In this document: in pieces, positions 42,354 to 51,002 of the stretch
How positions within the stretch are numbered: position 1 is the stretch's first letter
How the letters are laid out: every line of letters begins with the position of its first letter
Source of the DNA: Micromonospora echinofusca
GTDB lineage: Bacteria > Actinomycetota > Actinomycetes > Mycobacteriales > Micromonosporaceae
Direction: 5' to 3'
NCBI RefSeq assembly: GCF_900091445.1
Contig: NZ_LT607733.1
Span: 1,195,501-1,259,500 of the forward strand
Length of the DNA stretch: 64,000 nt
Made by a program: the position numbers and the translations under genes
The notes under the pieces: model-generated
What the model was told of the DNA's origin: nothing
The model's database searches: none
What the model saw: the letters and a program-made list of their open reading frames with translations, nothing else

Positions 42354-42610
42354 GGTGTCTCCGGCCCTCGTCGTGCTGCTGCGTCAGTGTAGTGGAAGCA
42401 GGCAGGTCGCCAGGGTGCGATGGTCGGGGAGGCAGCCGGGGCGGGTTGAGGTTCGTGCTGCTCGGACGTCCTCAACTGCCGCCGACCGCGCGGTCGCGCC
42501 GAGAAAGTGCGTGTGACCATGGCGAGGTCGAGGTTGGGCCCCGTGCGCCGACAAACGACCTCCGCCGCCGTCGGTTGCGGAAGCTGGACAGCGTTCTTCT
42601 TGTCTGCCAT
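42350..42610 (-). CDS. Small hypothetical protein, coupled to the downstream gene
   Basis: An 86-residue basic protein starts at ATG 42610, preceded by AGGAAGGA. It begins MADKKNAVQLPQPTAAEVVC and ends in a Pro/Ala/Arg-rich tail. The stop overlaps the start of the next gene by 4 bases. The ribosome site and coupling support expression; the tail looks disordered. No family recognised. Confidence 0.5.
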   Translation of the reverse strand: MADKKNAVQLPQPTAAEVVCRRTGPNLDLAMVTRTFSARPRGRRQLRTSEQHEPQPAPAASPTIAPWRPACFHYTDAAARRGPETP

Positions 42611-42842
42611 GACGTGGTCCTTCCTGGACAGGATCGACGTCCTGTCCAACGGACCACACCCAGGTCAAACACGGAAATCTACGCAGTCCCACGGTGACGG
42701 TGGCCCGCGCTCATCGGCACGTCCGGACCTCGGCGACCGGCGCCGACCTCGTGCCGATGTGTGGAATCATGCCGCCGTGCTGGATCAGTCGGTCAGCGTG
42801 TTGTAGTCGCGGCCTTTACATCTGAGTGTCGGCGCGCAGGCG

Positions 42843-43208
42843 ATGGCTGTGGCGTCCGGTTCCCTCGTCGTGGCGGAGCGGCACTCGCGTCTGGTCCGGC
42901 TGGACCCGCGCAGCGGGGAGCAGTTGTGGGAACAGCGTGTCGAGGATTGCTGGGGCACGGCCGTTATCGCGAGTGAGTGCTGCCTTTACCTGAGCCAGTC
43001 CGGAGTTCTGCACTGCTTCGATCTGGGCAACGGACTGCGGTTGTGGTCGACGCCCGGCATGAGCCTGCGGTATTACGTCAGCGTTTGCGGCTCCGTTGTT
43101 TGGCTGGGAGGGTGGCGCGGTTACCACTCGTTGATGCGGGTGGCCCTTACCGACGGCAGGTGCCTGCCATTCGACGGCGCTGCGGTTTGTCGGCGGCCAG
43201 TGAAAGAT
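42843..43208 (+). pseudogene. 5' part of a PQQ-like beta-propeller gene split by IS21
   Basis: About 120 residues with propeller blades: SGSLVVAERHSRLVRLDPRS, then GEQLWEQRVEDCWGTAVIAS, GVLHCFDLGNGLRLWSTPG. Each blade has the 'L-D..-G..-LW' pattern of PQQ repeats. The frame runs into the left end of the IS at 43209. No ribosome site precedes ATG 42843, and an in-frame stop lies at 42804, so the N-terminus may already be incomplete. The remainder continues at 45703. Confidence 0.75.
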
Positions 43209-43285
43209 CCCCATAGGCGGCCATTTACCGCCCCGCTGATGGCCAGGGTTCTCCCCGTGGACGGCCAGATACCTCCCCGCTGATC

Positions 43286-44821
43286 ATGACGAGACGCTGG
43301 TCGGCGAGGGTCGGCGGCGTGAAACGCGGCAGGGAGATCGTGGAAATTTTGGAGGCATACGACCTCACGGGTAGTTACCGTGCGGCGGCCGAGCTGGCCG
43401 GGTGTGATCACCACACCGTGGCCCGGTATGTGAAGTTGCGGGCCGAGGGACGCAGCCCCGAGGAGCGGACCCAGCGGGCTCGGCCGATCGACGATTTCAT
43501 GGACAAGATCGAGGAGTTGGTGGCCCGCTCGGGTGGCCGGGTCCGCGCCGATGTGGTGCACCGGCGGATCACCACGATGGGCTTCGCCGGCGGAGAGCGC
43601 ACCACCCGCCGGGCGGTCGCGGCGGTGAAGAAGTCCTGGCAGGCCGGGCAGCGACGGGTGTTCCGCCCGTGGATCCCCGAGCCCGGTTTGTGGCTTCAGT
43701 TCGACTGGGGCGAAGGCCCACGCATCGGCGGCCGGCGGACCACGTTGTGGTGCGCGTGGCTGCCCTGGTCCCGGTTCCGGGTCGTGATCCCGGTGCTGGA
43801 CAAGACCCTGCCGACGGTCGTGGCCTGCCTGGATGCCACCCTGCGGCGCCTGGGTGGGGTGCCGGCCTATGTGTTGACCGACAACGAGAAGACGATCACG
43901 GTGGAGCACGTCGCGGACATCGCCGTGCGTAATCCGGAGATCGTGCAGGTGGCCCGGCATTACGGGATGACGATCCGCACTTGCGTGCCGGCGGACCCGC
44001 AGTCCAAGGGCGGCGCCGAGAACACCGTGAAGATCGCCAAGGCGGACCTGGTCCCGACCAGCGCGAACCTGCTCGGCCAGTACCGCACGTTCGCGGAACT
44101 GGAGGCGGCCTGCCGCGACTTCACCGACGAGGTCAACGCCCGCATCCACCGCGACACCCGACGCCGCCCGGCCGAAGCCCTCCTGGACGAACGCGACCGG
44201 CTGCATCCGCTGCCGGCGCAGCCGTTCACCGTCGCGTTCGGCACCACCCGCCGAGTGAACTGGGACTGCACCATCTCCGTCGACGGAGTCCGCTACTCGG
44301 TCCCGCACCACCTGGTCGACACCCGGGTCTGGGCCCGGTTCCACGGCGACGAACTCATCGTCACCGCCGTCAGCGAGGACGGGCCGGCCGAGGTCGCCCG
44401 CCACCAGCGGGCCCAGCCGGGCCGCCCGTCGATCCTCGACGAGCACTACCCGCCCCGATCACGCCAGTCCGACACCGCCGATCGGGTGCCGCGGGCCCGC
44501 ACCGCCGACGAGGCCGCGTTCCTGGCTCTCGGCCCCGGCGCCGCCGCGTGGCTGGTCGAGGCCGCAGCCGCCGGGGTCCGCGGGGTGCGCCGCAAGATGG
44601 CCGAAGCCGTCGCTCTCGCGAAGCTGCACGGCGTCGACCACGTCGACCGGGCCCTCGGCACCGCCGCTTTGGCGGGCAGGTTCGCCGACAACGACCTGAT
44701 CCGCATCCTGGCCCACCAACGCGACGACGACACCCCACCCACTCGGGCCAGCGAAACCCACAGCCTGCAACCAGGCACCTCTGCCTGGTCAACCTTCGGC
44801 ACGACGACTGGAGAACAGTGA
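43286..44821 (+). CDS. istA: IS21-family transposase IstA
   Basis: The 511-residue DDE transposase has an N-terminal helix-turn-helix (EILEAYDLTGSYRAAAELAG, then DHHTVARYVKLR) and an integrase core with Asp in WLQFDWGEG, Asp in VLTDNEKT and Glu in SKGGAENTVKIAK. All catalytic residues are intact. It overlaps istB by 4 bases (GTGA), the standard IS21 arrangement. The element may still be active. Confidence 0.93.
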   Translation: MTRRWSARVGGVKRGREIVEILEAYDLTGSYRAAAELAGCDHHTVARYVKLRAEGRSPEERTQRARPIDDFMDKIEELVARSGGRVRADVVHRRITTMGFAGGERTTRRAVAAVKKSWQAGQRRVFRPWIPEPGLWLQFDWGEGPRIGGRRTTLWCAWLPWSRFRVVIPVLDKTLPTVVACLDATLRRLGGVPAYVLTDNEKTITVEHVADIAVRNPEIVQVARHYGMTIRTCVPADPQSKGGAENTVKIAKADLVPTSANLLGQYRTFAELEAACRDFTDEVNARIHRDTRRRPAEALLDERDRLHPLPAQPFTVAFGTTRRVNWDCTISVDGVRYSVPHHLVDTRVWARFHGDELIVTAVSEDGPAEVARHQRAQPGRPSILDEHYPPRSRQSDTADRVPRARTADEAAFLALGPGAAAWLVEAAAAGVRGVRRKMAEAVALAKLHGVDHVDRALGTAALAGRFADNDLIRILAHQRDDDTPPTRASETHSLQPGTSAWSTFGTTTGEQ

Positions 44822-45609
44822 CCATCACCCCGTTGCGGGTCACCGGCGCAGCCGGTGACCCGCTGACCGAAGCGATCGAGCTCACCCGCCGGCTGAAACT
44901 GCCGCACCTGCGCCGGGCCATGGCCGACCTCATCCCCACCGCGAAAGCGCAACGCTGGGACCCGGCCGAAGTCGTGCGGGTCCTCCTCGCGGAGGAGGCA
45001 GCCGGCCGGGACCAGGCCAACCTGCGCACCCGGCGCAAACGCGCCGCGTTCCCCGCCGGCAAAACCTTCGGCGACTGGGACGAGCAGGCCTCCTCGATCC
45101 CGCGGCCGACCCAGGACGCCCTGCGCAGCCTGGAATGGGTGCAGCGCAAGGAGAACCTGTCCATCTGCGGCCCGTCCGGCACCGGCAAGAGCCACTTCTG
45201 CGAAGCCCTCGGCCAAGCCGCCGTCGAGGCCGGCATGACCGTCGCCTGGTTCACCATCGAAGACCTCGGCGTCATGGTCCGCCGCCACCGCCCCGACGAC
45301 TCCGTCGCCCGAGCCATGGCCAGACTGATCCGCACCGACCTGATCATCATCGACGACATCGGCCTGCTACCGGTCTCCCCGGACGCCGCCGAAGGGTTCT
45401 ACCGCCTCGTCGACGCCGCCTACGAACGCCGCAGCCTCGCGGTCAGCTCGAACCTGCACCCGTCCGGTTTCGACGAGATCATGCCCAAGACCCTGGCCAC
45501 CGCCACCGTCGACCGACTCCTGCACCACGCCCACGTCGTCGTGACCCAGGGTGACAGCTACCGGTTCAACCAAGCCACCGCCGGACAGGGCGTCAAAGCC
45601 TTGCACTGA
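44818..45609 (+). CDS. istB: IS21-family ATPase IstB
   Basis: A 263-residue AAA+ helper protein of IS21 transposition. Walker A is CGPSGTGKSH, Walker B LIIIDDIGLLP, and the C-terminal part SSNLHPSGFDEIMPKTLATA is typical. The start is GTG 44818, overlapping the istA stop. It selects target DNA and stimulates IstA. Confidence 0.93.
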   Translation: MTITPLRVTGAAGDPLTEAIELTRRLKLPHLRRAMADLIPTAKAQRWDPAEVVRVLLAEEAAGRDQANLRTRRKRAAFPAGKTFGDWDEQASSIPRPTQDALRSLEWVQRKENLSICGPSGTGKSHFCEALGQAAVEAGMTVAWFTIEDLGVMVRRHRPDDSVARAMARLIRTDLIIIDDIGLLPVSPDAAEGFYRLVDAAYERRSLAVSSNLHPSGFDEIMPKTLATATVDRLLHHAHVVVTQGDSYRFNQATAGQGVKALH

Positions 45610-45702
45610 CCCCAGCACCACCCCACAGGCGGGGAACTATCTGGCCGCCACTGGGGAGAAACCATGGCCGCCAGCGGGGAAAACTACTGGCCGCCTACGG
45701 GG

Positions 45703-46344
45703 AGATCTGATTGGCCGTTGACAGCGGTTGCCGGAGCCGGTCCACTTGCCCGGCCGCAGCCGGTTCGTTGGAGGCCCGAAGGTGGCTCCGCCGCCGATGC
45801 GGTGCTCATTGCGGGCACCGGTCGGCCGAAACTAGTGGTGATGGCCGCCTCCGGGGCCGTTCTAAGGGAGTGGTCGTTGCCGGATCCGGTGGTCTTCCCC
45901 GATGGCGCCGGCAGCTACGGAGTCAGCAACGATGGCCGTGTCACGTTCCTCAGCGGTCGACGCACGGTCATGACTTTTCACCCGGTGAGCGGTGTGCAGG
46001 TGCTGTGGCACCACGAGCGTGATCTCCGCCCACAATCGCCGATCCTCCACGGCGACACGCTGTGGCTCGTTGAGGACGACGGCATCTCGGTCGTCGACCT
46101 GAATCATGGTGCCGTCACCGACGTCCGGCACCTACCGCACGGCGCTGTCTGCGCTGCGGCCCTGGTGTCCGGCGGTGTGCTGTTCGCCTTTGCGGACGGT
46201 TCGCTGGTCACCATCGACCGCGCCGGCAACGTCGCCGCCCGCTTACGGCTATCGACACGGATTGGCCGGCTGGTCCCCGGAGACAGCGGTCTGACGCACG
46301 CAATCGGCAAAGGCCACATCATCACGCTACGGCCGCGCCCGTAG
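45703..46344 (+). pseudogene. 3' part of the split beta-propeller gene
   Basis: About 210 residues continue the propeller: SGAVLREWSLPDPVVFPDGA, then SYGVSNDGRVTFLSGRRTVM, DGISVVDLNHGAVTDVRHLP and GSLVTIDRAGNVAARLRLST. Joining the two chromosomal parts across one AGAT copy leaves a one-base frame difference. So either the gene carried a frameshift before the IS arrived, or the insertion was not clean. The ATG at 45664 lies inside the IS end and is not the native start. Confidence 0.75.
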
Positions 46345-46575
46345 GAACCTCGACCGGCACCCAACCACATCCTCGCTGCCTACATGGCTTCTGGAACTCG
46401 AGCAGCCGCTCACGGCTCTGCCGAGATGAGTGCGTAGAGGACTCGCGTCGCTGGACGCATCGGGGGTAGTCCGGATCCATGCGCAACGCAGAACCGCGGA
46501 TACTGCGACACGCACGGCGTTGCCAGAATCGGCGGTACGGGTTCACGGGCGCGATGGGCAGCCATCGTCGATCGC

Positions 46576-47298
46576 TTGTCGTCCTCCTACGCCGAAACGT
46601 TCGCCGCAGAGTTCGCGCGTGTGGCCTTCCGCAGAGCGAGGCGGCCACGGGCGATCGCTGCTCTGGTCCGGGCTGCGGAGGAGATGTCGGCCGAGGGCGA
46701 GCACACTATCGCAGAGGCCCTATACCGCAAGGCGGCAGAAGCCGGAGACGACCGGGCCGTCGTGAAGCTGGTCAACTGGCCCGGTATCCGGGAGGACCCC
46801 GCTGCGATGGAGGCCGTATATCGGGCGGCGATCACGGCCGGTGACGTTCAGTCGGTGGCGTCTCTGGCGGCGCTGCGCACCCGGCAGGGAGACACGGCCG
46901 AAGCTCGCGTGTTGTTCACGAAGGCCATCGAGTCCGGCGACGTCAACGCGTTGACGATGTATGCAGCCTTCCTGCGCAACCACGGCGAGCCCGGCGAGCT
47001 CAATGAGGCGATCGAGCATCGCCGTCGCCAGATGGCGGCCGGCGACACCGGTGCTCTGCCGATCCTCGGCGCGCTCTTGCTGACGGCGCCGCAGCGACAG
47101 GTCGAAGCGGAGGCCGTGCTACGTCGAGGTGCCGCGCTGCTGGAGAACCGTTGCCGATGCCTGCTCGCTGCGCTGCTGTCGGACCGGGGTGCGACCGCTG
47201 AAGCAGCTGAGTTGGTCCGGCGGGTACGCGCCACCGGTGACGACCTGGTACGTAGCTACGCCGAGCAGCTTGCGGAGGAGTACGAGTTGCCCTCCTGA
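46576..47298 (+). CDS. Sel1/TPR-like repeat protein
   Basis: The ~240-residue all-helical protein has repeats of ~36 residues: HTIAEALYRKAAEAGDDRAV, EAVYRAAITAGDVQSVASLA, ARVLFTKAIESGDVNALTMY, LNEAIEHRRRQMAAGDTGAL. This is a Sel1-like solenoid, a protein-interaction scaffold. The start is uncertain: TTG 46576 lacks a ribosome site. It is a single gene followed by a motif copy at 47346. Confidence 0.72.
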   Translation: MSSSYAETFAAEFARVAFRRARRPRAIAALVRAAEEMSAEGEHTIAEALYRKAAEAGDDRAVVKLVNWPGIREDPAAMEAVYRAAITAGDVQSVASLAALRTRQGDTAEARVLFTKAIESGDVNALTMYAAFLRNHGEPGELNEAIEHRRRQMAAGDTGALPILGALLLTAPQRQVEAEAVLRRGAALLENRCRCLLAALLSDRGATAEAAELVRRVRATGDDLVRSYAEQLAEEYELPS

Positions 47299-47345
47299 TC
47301 TCTCGGACCAACAGCAGTACGCGTCGGGCGGCCCTCGCGACTGAA

Positions 47346-47366
47346 CATCCGGATCTGCCGCGATCC
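47346..47366 (+). repeat. Intergenic motif copy (CATCCGGATCTGCCGCGATC)
   Basis: It lies after the Sel1-like gene. It shares 16 bases with the 31168 copy and the GCCGCGATC part with 38713. Confidence 0.35.
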
Positions 47367-47371
47367 GCTCG

Positions 47372-48043
47372 ATGTGTTCGCGGCGCCAGTCCGCTGAAGT
47401 GACCTCGGACGCTACGGGAGGTGGGGAGGAGGCCGCGCGCCCGTCGGGAGCGATCGACAATGGCCGCGTGCTTTCCGACGTTCTTGCCTACTACAAAGAC
47501 CTCGTGACCACTGGACTGCCGGTGGCGATGTGCTGGAAGGTGGCACAGCCGCTCGGCGCTGCCCTGACCCTCGAGGACGTCGCGTCCCGCCTTGGTGGCG
47601 ACCCCGACGATCTCGAAGTGCTCGACCTGTCCGAAGCCTACGAGGTCGGCCCGAACGACGGATGGGTCCTGCATCTCGATCAGGCAGGCCCTGCTGTCAC
47701 CATCTTCGAGAACAACGGCTTCCAGGGCACCCGCCCGGAGGTGCTGCGGGCGCTCAGCATCGACGCGAAGGTTCACAGTGCCTGGTGGGATGTCGACGCG
47801 ATGACACGGTTCAGCTTCGCCACACAGGGCGAGCTCATCACCGCGATGGAAGCTGGCTGGCCACGCGCAGGAGTCAGACCCGACGCGCTCGACGCCGAGC
47901 TTGCTGATCTCTACGACGCCATGCGGACTCCCGGTCTACGGGTGGCAGGAATGCTCGCTGCCATCGAGCTCCGTACCGGTATCCGTCTCGATCGCGACTG
48001 GTTCGACCGCCCACACGAAGCCATCGTGATTGCTCGCACGTGA
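47372..48043 (+). CDS. DUF6461 family protein
   Basis: The core, from about residue 33, reads VLSDVLAYYKDLVTTGLPVA, then GWVLHLDQAGPAVTIFENNG, FQGTRPEVLRALSIDAKVHS and WWDVDAMTRFSFATQGELIT, which I recognise as the DUF6461 pattern of actinomycetes. Function is unknown; members are common in polymorphic-toxin or immunity settings. The N-terminal start is unsettled: ATG 47372, GTG 47399 and GTG 47468 are possible, and a GGGAGG site lies between the last two. Confidence 0.75.
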   Translation: MCSRRQSAEVTSDATGGGEEAARPSGAIDNGRVLSDVLAYYKDLVTTGLPVAMCWKVAQPLGAALTLEDVASRLGGDPDDLEVLDLSEAYEVGPNDGWVLHLDQAGPAVTIFENNGFQGTRPEVLRALSIDAKVHSAWWDVDAMTRFSFATQGELITAMEAGWPRAGVRPDALDAELADLYDAMRTPGLRVAGMLAAIELRTGIRLDRDWFDRPHEAIVIART

Positions 48044-48167
48044 ACCAGAACGGCGCGGCAGTGCCGACGCCCTTCCGCTGATCAGAGGGCGTCCTGACAT
48101 GGACACCCGCCGGCTTGGCCTCGAAGATCACAGATGACACACGCACATCCGCTCCTTGGCGTGAGCG

Positions 48168-48722
48168 CTAGATCTCTAGCCGCAGTCCGGCCCATCGGTC
48201 GAGCCATCCCTTGGCCTCCACGCGGCGCTGTACCTTCGCGCGGCCCGCTGCGTTGTCGAAGGCTGGAGAGGGGCGGACGACCATTCCCACAAGGTCAGCC
48301 AGCCCGTGGCAGGACACCAGGCGAACGGAGTCACCCCGAAGAGTAACCGCGACGCACGTCGCCGTTTCGGGCCAGCGCGATATCGCGTCCAAGACGGACG
48401 TGTAGGGCTCATCGCCATTGCGCAGATGCATCCGTGCTTGATTACGAATCTCCCACGGCACCCCAGGCAGGGCCGCCATGGCTCGGGCTTCGGCGCGTGC
48501 GTCCTCGCGCGGGTCCAACTTCTCCGGGTCGAAGTAGGCGACATCCACGTCGCGCTCCGGCGAGGCCGGGAGGTTGCTGATCGCGTCCCAGACGCGATTG
48601 CGTACGAAGCCGGCACCGATCCACCAGTCCGGTATTCCGAGGCCGGCCGTAGCCCGAAGGACTCTCATCGCTCCCGGGTCCGACTCGATCACGCCCACGA
48701 CGTCTTGCGCGCTCATGACCAC
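48168..48722 (-). CDS. Nucleotidyltransferase family protein (DUF925/YitI-like)
   Basis: The 184-residue protein has WWIGAGFVRNRVWDAIS, then ERDVDVAYFDPEKLDPREDA and WEIRNQARMHLRNGDEPYTS, the signature of the NTP_transf_6 (DUF925) group. The role is unknown. Starts at 48722 or 48716 are both possible. It is the last gene of the accessory run. Confidence 0.8.
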   Translation of the reverse strand: MVMSAQDVVGVIESDPGAMRVLRATAGLGIPDWWIGAGFVRNRVWDAISNLPASPERDVDVAYFDPEKLDPREDARAEARAMAALPGVPWEIRNQARMHLRNGDEPYTSVLDAISRWPETATCVAVTLRGDSVRLVSCHGLADLVGMVVRPSPAFDNAAGRAKVQRRVEAKGWLDRWAGLRLEI

Positions 48723-48902
48723 CCCAGGGACCCTACGGCGTGTTTCAGAGGTCGTGGGGTCTGATCGCAGTCCTGGTGGCGTTCTGGCTGACGGAGACGT
48801 GGGAGCCGCGGCGGTCGAGGTCGCTCCGGCGTGGCGGATGCCGACGTGGACGCGTGGATCAGTTCGTCGCTGAGCGTGGAGCCACCCGGCTGGCGGTCGC
48901 GC

Positions 48903-49814
48903 TCATACCAGTTCGGCGATCACCGCGCGGACCATCCGGCGGCCGTGCTCGGCCATCCGGGGAAAACTGTGCCGGTAGTAGTCGACGCCGGTCAACGACG
49001 GTGCGAGGGCCCAGCCGCAGGCGCGGCGCCAGATGGCGTCGTCGTACCCGACTGCCTTCCGGTACGCGTCCCGGGCCGCGCCGGTGAAGGTCCAGAGGGC
49101 CGGCGCCACGTCCGGTGCCGGGTCGCCGACACCGAGTGCGCCAAAGTCGACGACCGCAACCAGCCGGCCGGCGTCGGTGATCAGGTTGCCCGGCTGGAGG
49201 TCGCCGTGGATCCACACGGGGTCCCGGTCCCAGTCGGGAGCGGCGAGGCAGGCGTCCCACGCGGCCTCGGCCTCGGCCACGTCGAAGCCGTCGTCATGCT
49301 CGGCGAGGCGGGGCAGCACCCGGCGGACGCCCGCGTCGACGTGACGCAGTGCGGATCCGCGGGAACCCGGTGGCTTGACCGGGCCCCCGGTGGTCTCCAC
49401 CCGGTGCAGGGCCCGGACGAAGCCCGCGACGTCGCGGGCCAGGGGTACGTCGTCGCAGCCGAGCCGGGGAGGCGTGTCTCCCGGGATCCACGGCACCACC
49501 GTCCACCGCCACGGATACTCCGCGCCCGGCTCACCGAGGTGCAGCGGAACGGGGATCCGTACGGGTAGGTGGGGCGCCAGCACGGGCAGCCATCGGGCGT
49601 CGCAATCGGCCTGGTCGACCGCCGTGGCAATCTTGGGCATCCGGGCGACGAGGTCGCCGCCGATCCGGAACAGGACGTGGTCGGTGCCCTCCAACTCCCC
49701 GGCCAGGGCCGTCACGGGAAGGTCGGCCCACTGCGGGCACTGGGCCGCCACCAGCCGGCGCACCTGACCGACGGTGGCGCGGACCTCGTCATCGTGGATG
49801 GGCACGAGCGGCAC
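48903..49814 (-). CDS. Aminoglycoside phosphotransferase-family kinase
   Basis: The 303-residue enzyme has an intact APH fold: VLFRIGGDLVARMPK, VVPWIPGDTP, catalytic loop WIHGDLQPGNLI and metal-binding VVDFGALGVGDPAPD. Unlike the protein at 37936, all catalytic residues are present. Such enzymes phosphorylate antibiotics or metabolites; substrate cannot be named. No clear operon partner. Confidence 0.88.
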   Translation of the reverse strand: MPLVPIHDDEVRATVGQVRRLVAAQCPQWADLPVTALAGELEGTDHVLFRIGGDLVARMPKIATAVDQADCDARWLPVLAPHLPVRIPVPLHLGEPGAEYPWRWTVVPWIPGDTPPRLGCDDVPLARDVAGFVRALHRVETTGGPVKPPGSRGSALRHVDAGVRRVLPRLAEHDDGFDVAEAEAAWDACLAAPDWDRDPVWIHGDLQPGNLITDAGRLVAVVDFGALGVGDPAPDVAPALWTFTGAARDAYRKAVGYDDAIWRRACGWALAPSLTGVDYYRHSFPRMAEHGRRMVRAVIAELV

Positions 49815-49996
49815 GGTAGTGCGGCGGGCCCGCGCGGTGCCAACCGATCAGCCCGGTCACGCACTCTGGCCGGGGCTCGTGCCTGGTGTAGCGAAGGGCC
49901 ACCACAGGAGCGAGCCCGACCAGCAGGCCGTCGCAGTGCGAGCAGGCGAGCGCGACAGGGGGGCCGCCGGAGTCATCGTCGGCCCCCCTGTCGGGG

Positions 49997-50869
49997 TCAG
50001 CTCGCGCAGACGGCGTACGCGCGCACCTTCCAGTTGCTGCTGAAGCCGTTCTCGTCCTCGGCGGCGGAGACGGTCACGGTGGTCGACGTGGTGGCCCGCA
50101 TCTGGGTCAGGCGCACCTGCCCGTCGCCGCCGAGGATCTCGCCGCCCACCCCGTGCACCCGCTTGCCGGCGGGGCAGGTGGCCGTGATCGACCGGGTGGC
50201 GGCGGAGCTGTAGACGCTGTCGTCGATCACGCGCTGCTCGCCGGGCAGCGGGTCGGCGCAGATCGCGGTGGCGTCCAGCCACCACGTGTCGGCGAAGCCC
50301 GTGCCGTCCTCGGCGCCCGCCACGACGACGCTGTTCTGGTGGATGCGCAGGTCCTCCAGGACGACCTCGCTGTTCGCCGCCCCGACGACGGCGCCACCGA
50401 CCCCGATGGCGTGCTTGCCGGCCGGGCAGGACTTCTCGAACCAGTTCGACGTGCCGAAGCTGGGCGCCGAACTGCCGGACACCATCACCAGACCGGCCGG
50501 CGGCGTGGCGCAGATCGCGTTCGCCGTGACCGCCCAGTTGCCGCCGACGCCGTTCTCGTCCTCCCGGCCGGTCACCGAGTACGCGTCCCCGCCGATCAGC
50601 GGCCGCATGATGTCCATGCCGACCTGCCCGAGGCCGGAACCGGTGATCGCGCCACCGCCACCGATGACCTTGGTGCCGGCCGGGCAGGTCGTGTTCTGCG
50701 TCTTCGCGCTGCTGTTGCTGGGGCCGGTCGTCGTCCTGATGCTCAGGCCGGGCACCGCCGCCACCGGCGCGGCGAGGGCAAGCTGGCCGAGTACGAGCGC
50801 GCTCAGCGCGGCCCCGCCCACGGTGGCCGTCCGACGCGCCCACCGGATGTGCTTCGATCCTTCTCGCAT
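49997..50869 (-). CDS. Secreted protein with three Cys-bounded repeats
   Basis: The 290-residue product has a signal peptide (RWARRTATVGGAALSALVLG, cleavage near PVA-AVP). Three ~70-residue repeats follow, each opening with CPAG-K-.GVGG (CPAGTKVIGGGG, CPAGKHAIGVGG, CPAGKRVHGVGG) and closing with W.V.A.A.CA after an acidic ED.NG. stretch, suggesting one disulfide per repeat. It is a mature extracellular protein of unknown function. ATG 50869 follows GGGAAG. It diverges from the sigma-factor fusion gene over 133 bases, so co-regulation is plausible. Confidence 0.82.
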   Translation of the reverse strand: MREGSKHIRWARRTATVGGAALSALVLGQLALAAPVAAVPGLSIRTTTGPSNSSAKTQNTTCPAGTKVIGGGGAITGSGLGQVGMDIMRPLIGGDAYSVTGREDENGVGGNWAVTANAICATPPAGLVMVSGSSAPSFGTSNWFEKSCPAGKHAIGVGGAVVGAANSEVVLEDLRIHQNSVVVAGAEDGTGFADTWWLDATAICADPLPGEQRVIDDSVYSSAATRSITATCPAGKRVHGVGGEILGGDGQVRLTQMRATTSTTVTVSAAEDENGFSSNWKVRAYAVCAS

Positions 50870-51002
50870 GGTGTCTTCCCTTCGGGTTGTTCGTCGCGAT
50901 GACACCGGTAGGAGTCGGGGCGGGTCGGGATGCCAACAGAAACTCCGAAGAAAAAAATTCCGCCGCTTTACTGGACCCGTCGACGAGCAGCGAGGGACAC
51001 GG

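Larger units (their letters stand above)
43209..45702 (+). mobile_element. IS21-family insertion sequence
   Basis: This 2.5-kb element holds istA and istB. Outer inverted repeats CCCCATAGGCGGCCA (left) and TGGCCGCCTACGGGG (right) match except for one base. Inner repeats of the same type occur on both sides (43231-43246 and 43252-43267; 45642-45657 and 45665-45680), as is usual for IS21. AGAT on both flanks (43205-43208, 45703-45706) is a plausible 4-bp target duplication. It interrupts a beta-propeller gene. Confidence 0.88.

Noticed and set aside
43981..45609. A 542-codon frame running through istA into istB
   Set aside because: Its first ~280 codons are a shadow of istA; only the part from GTG 44818 is IstB.
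48723..48902. Transposase fragment between the nucleotidyltransferase and kinase genes
   Set aside because: Weak Arg/Trp-rich similarity in one frame only; no inverted repeats or recognisable motif.
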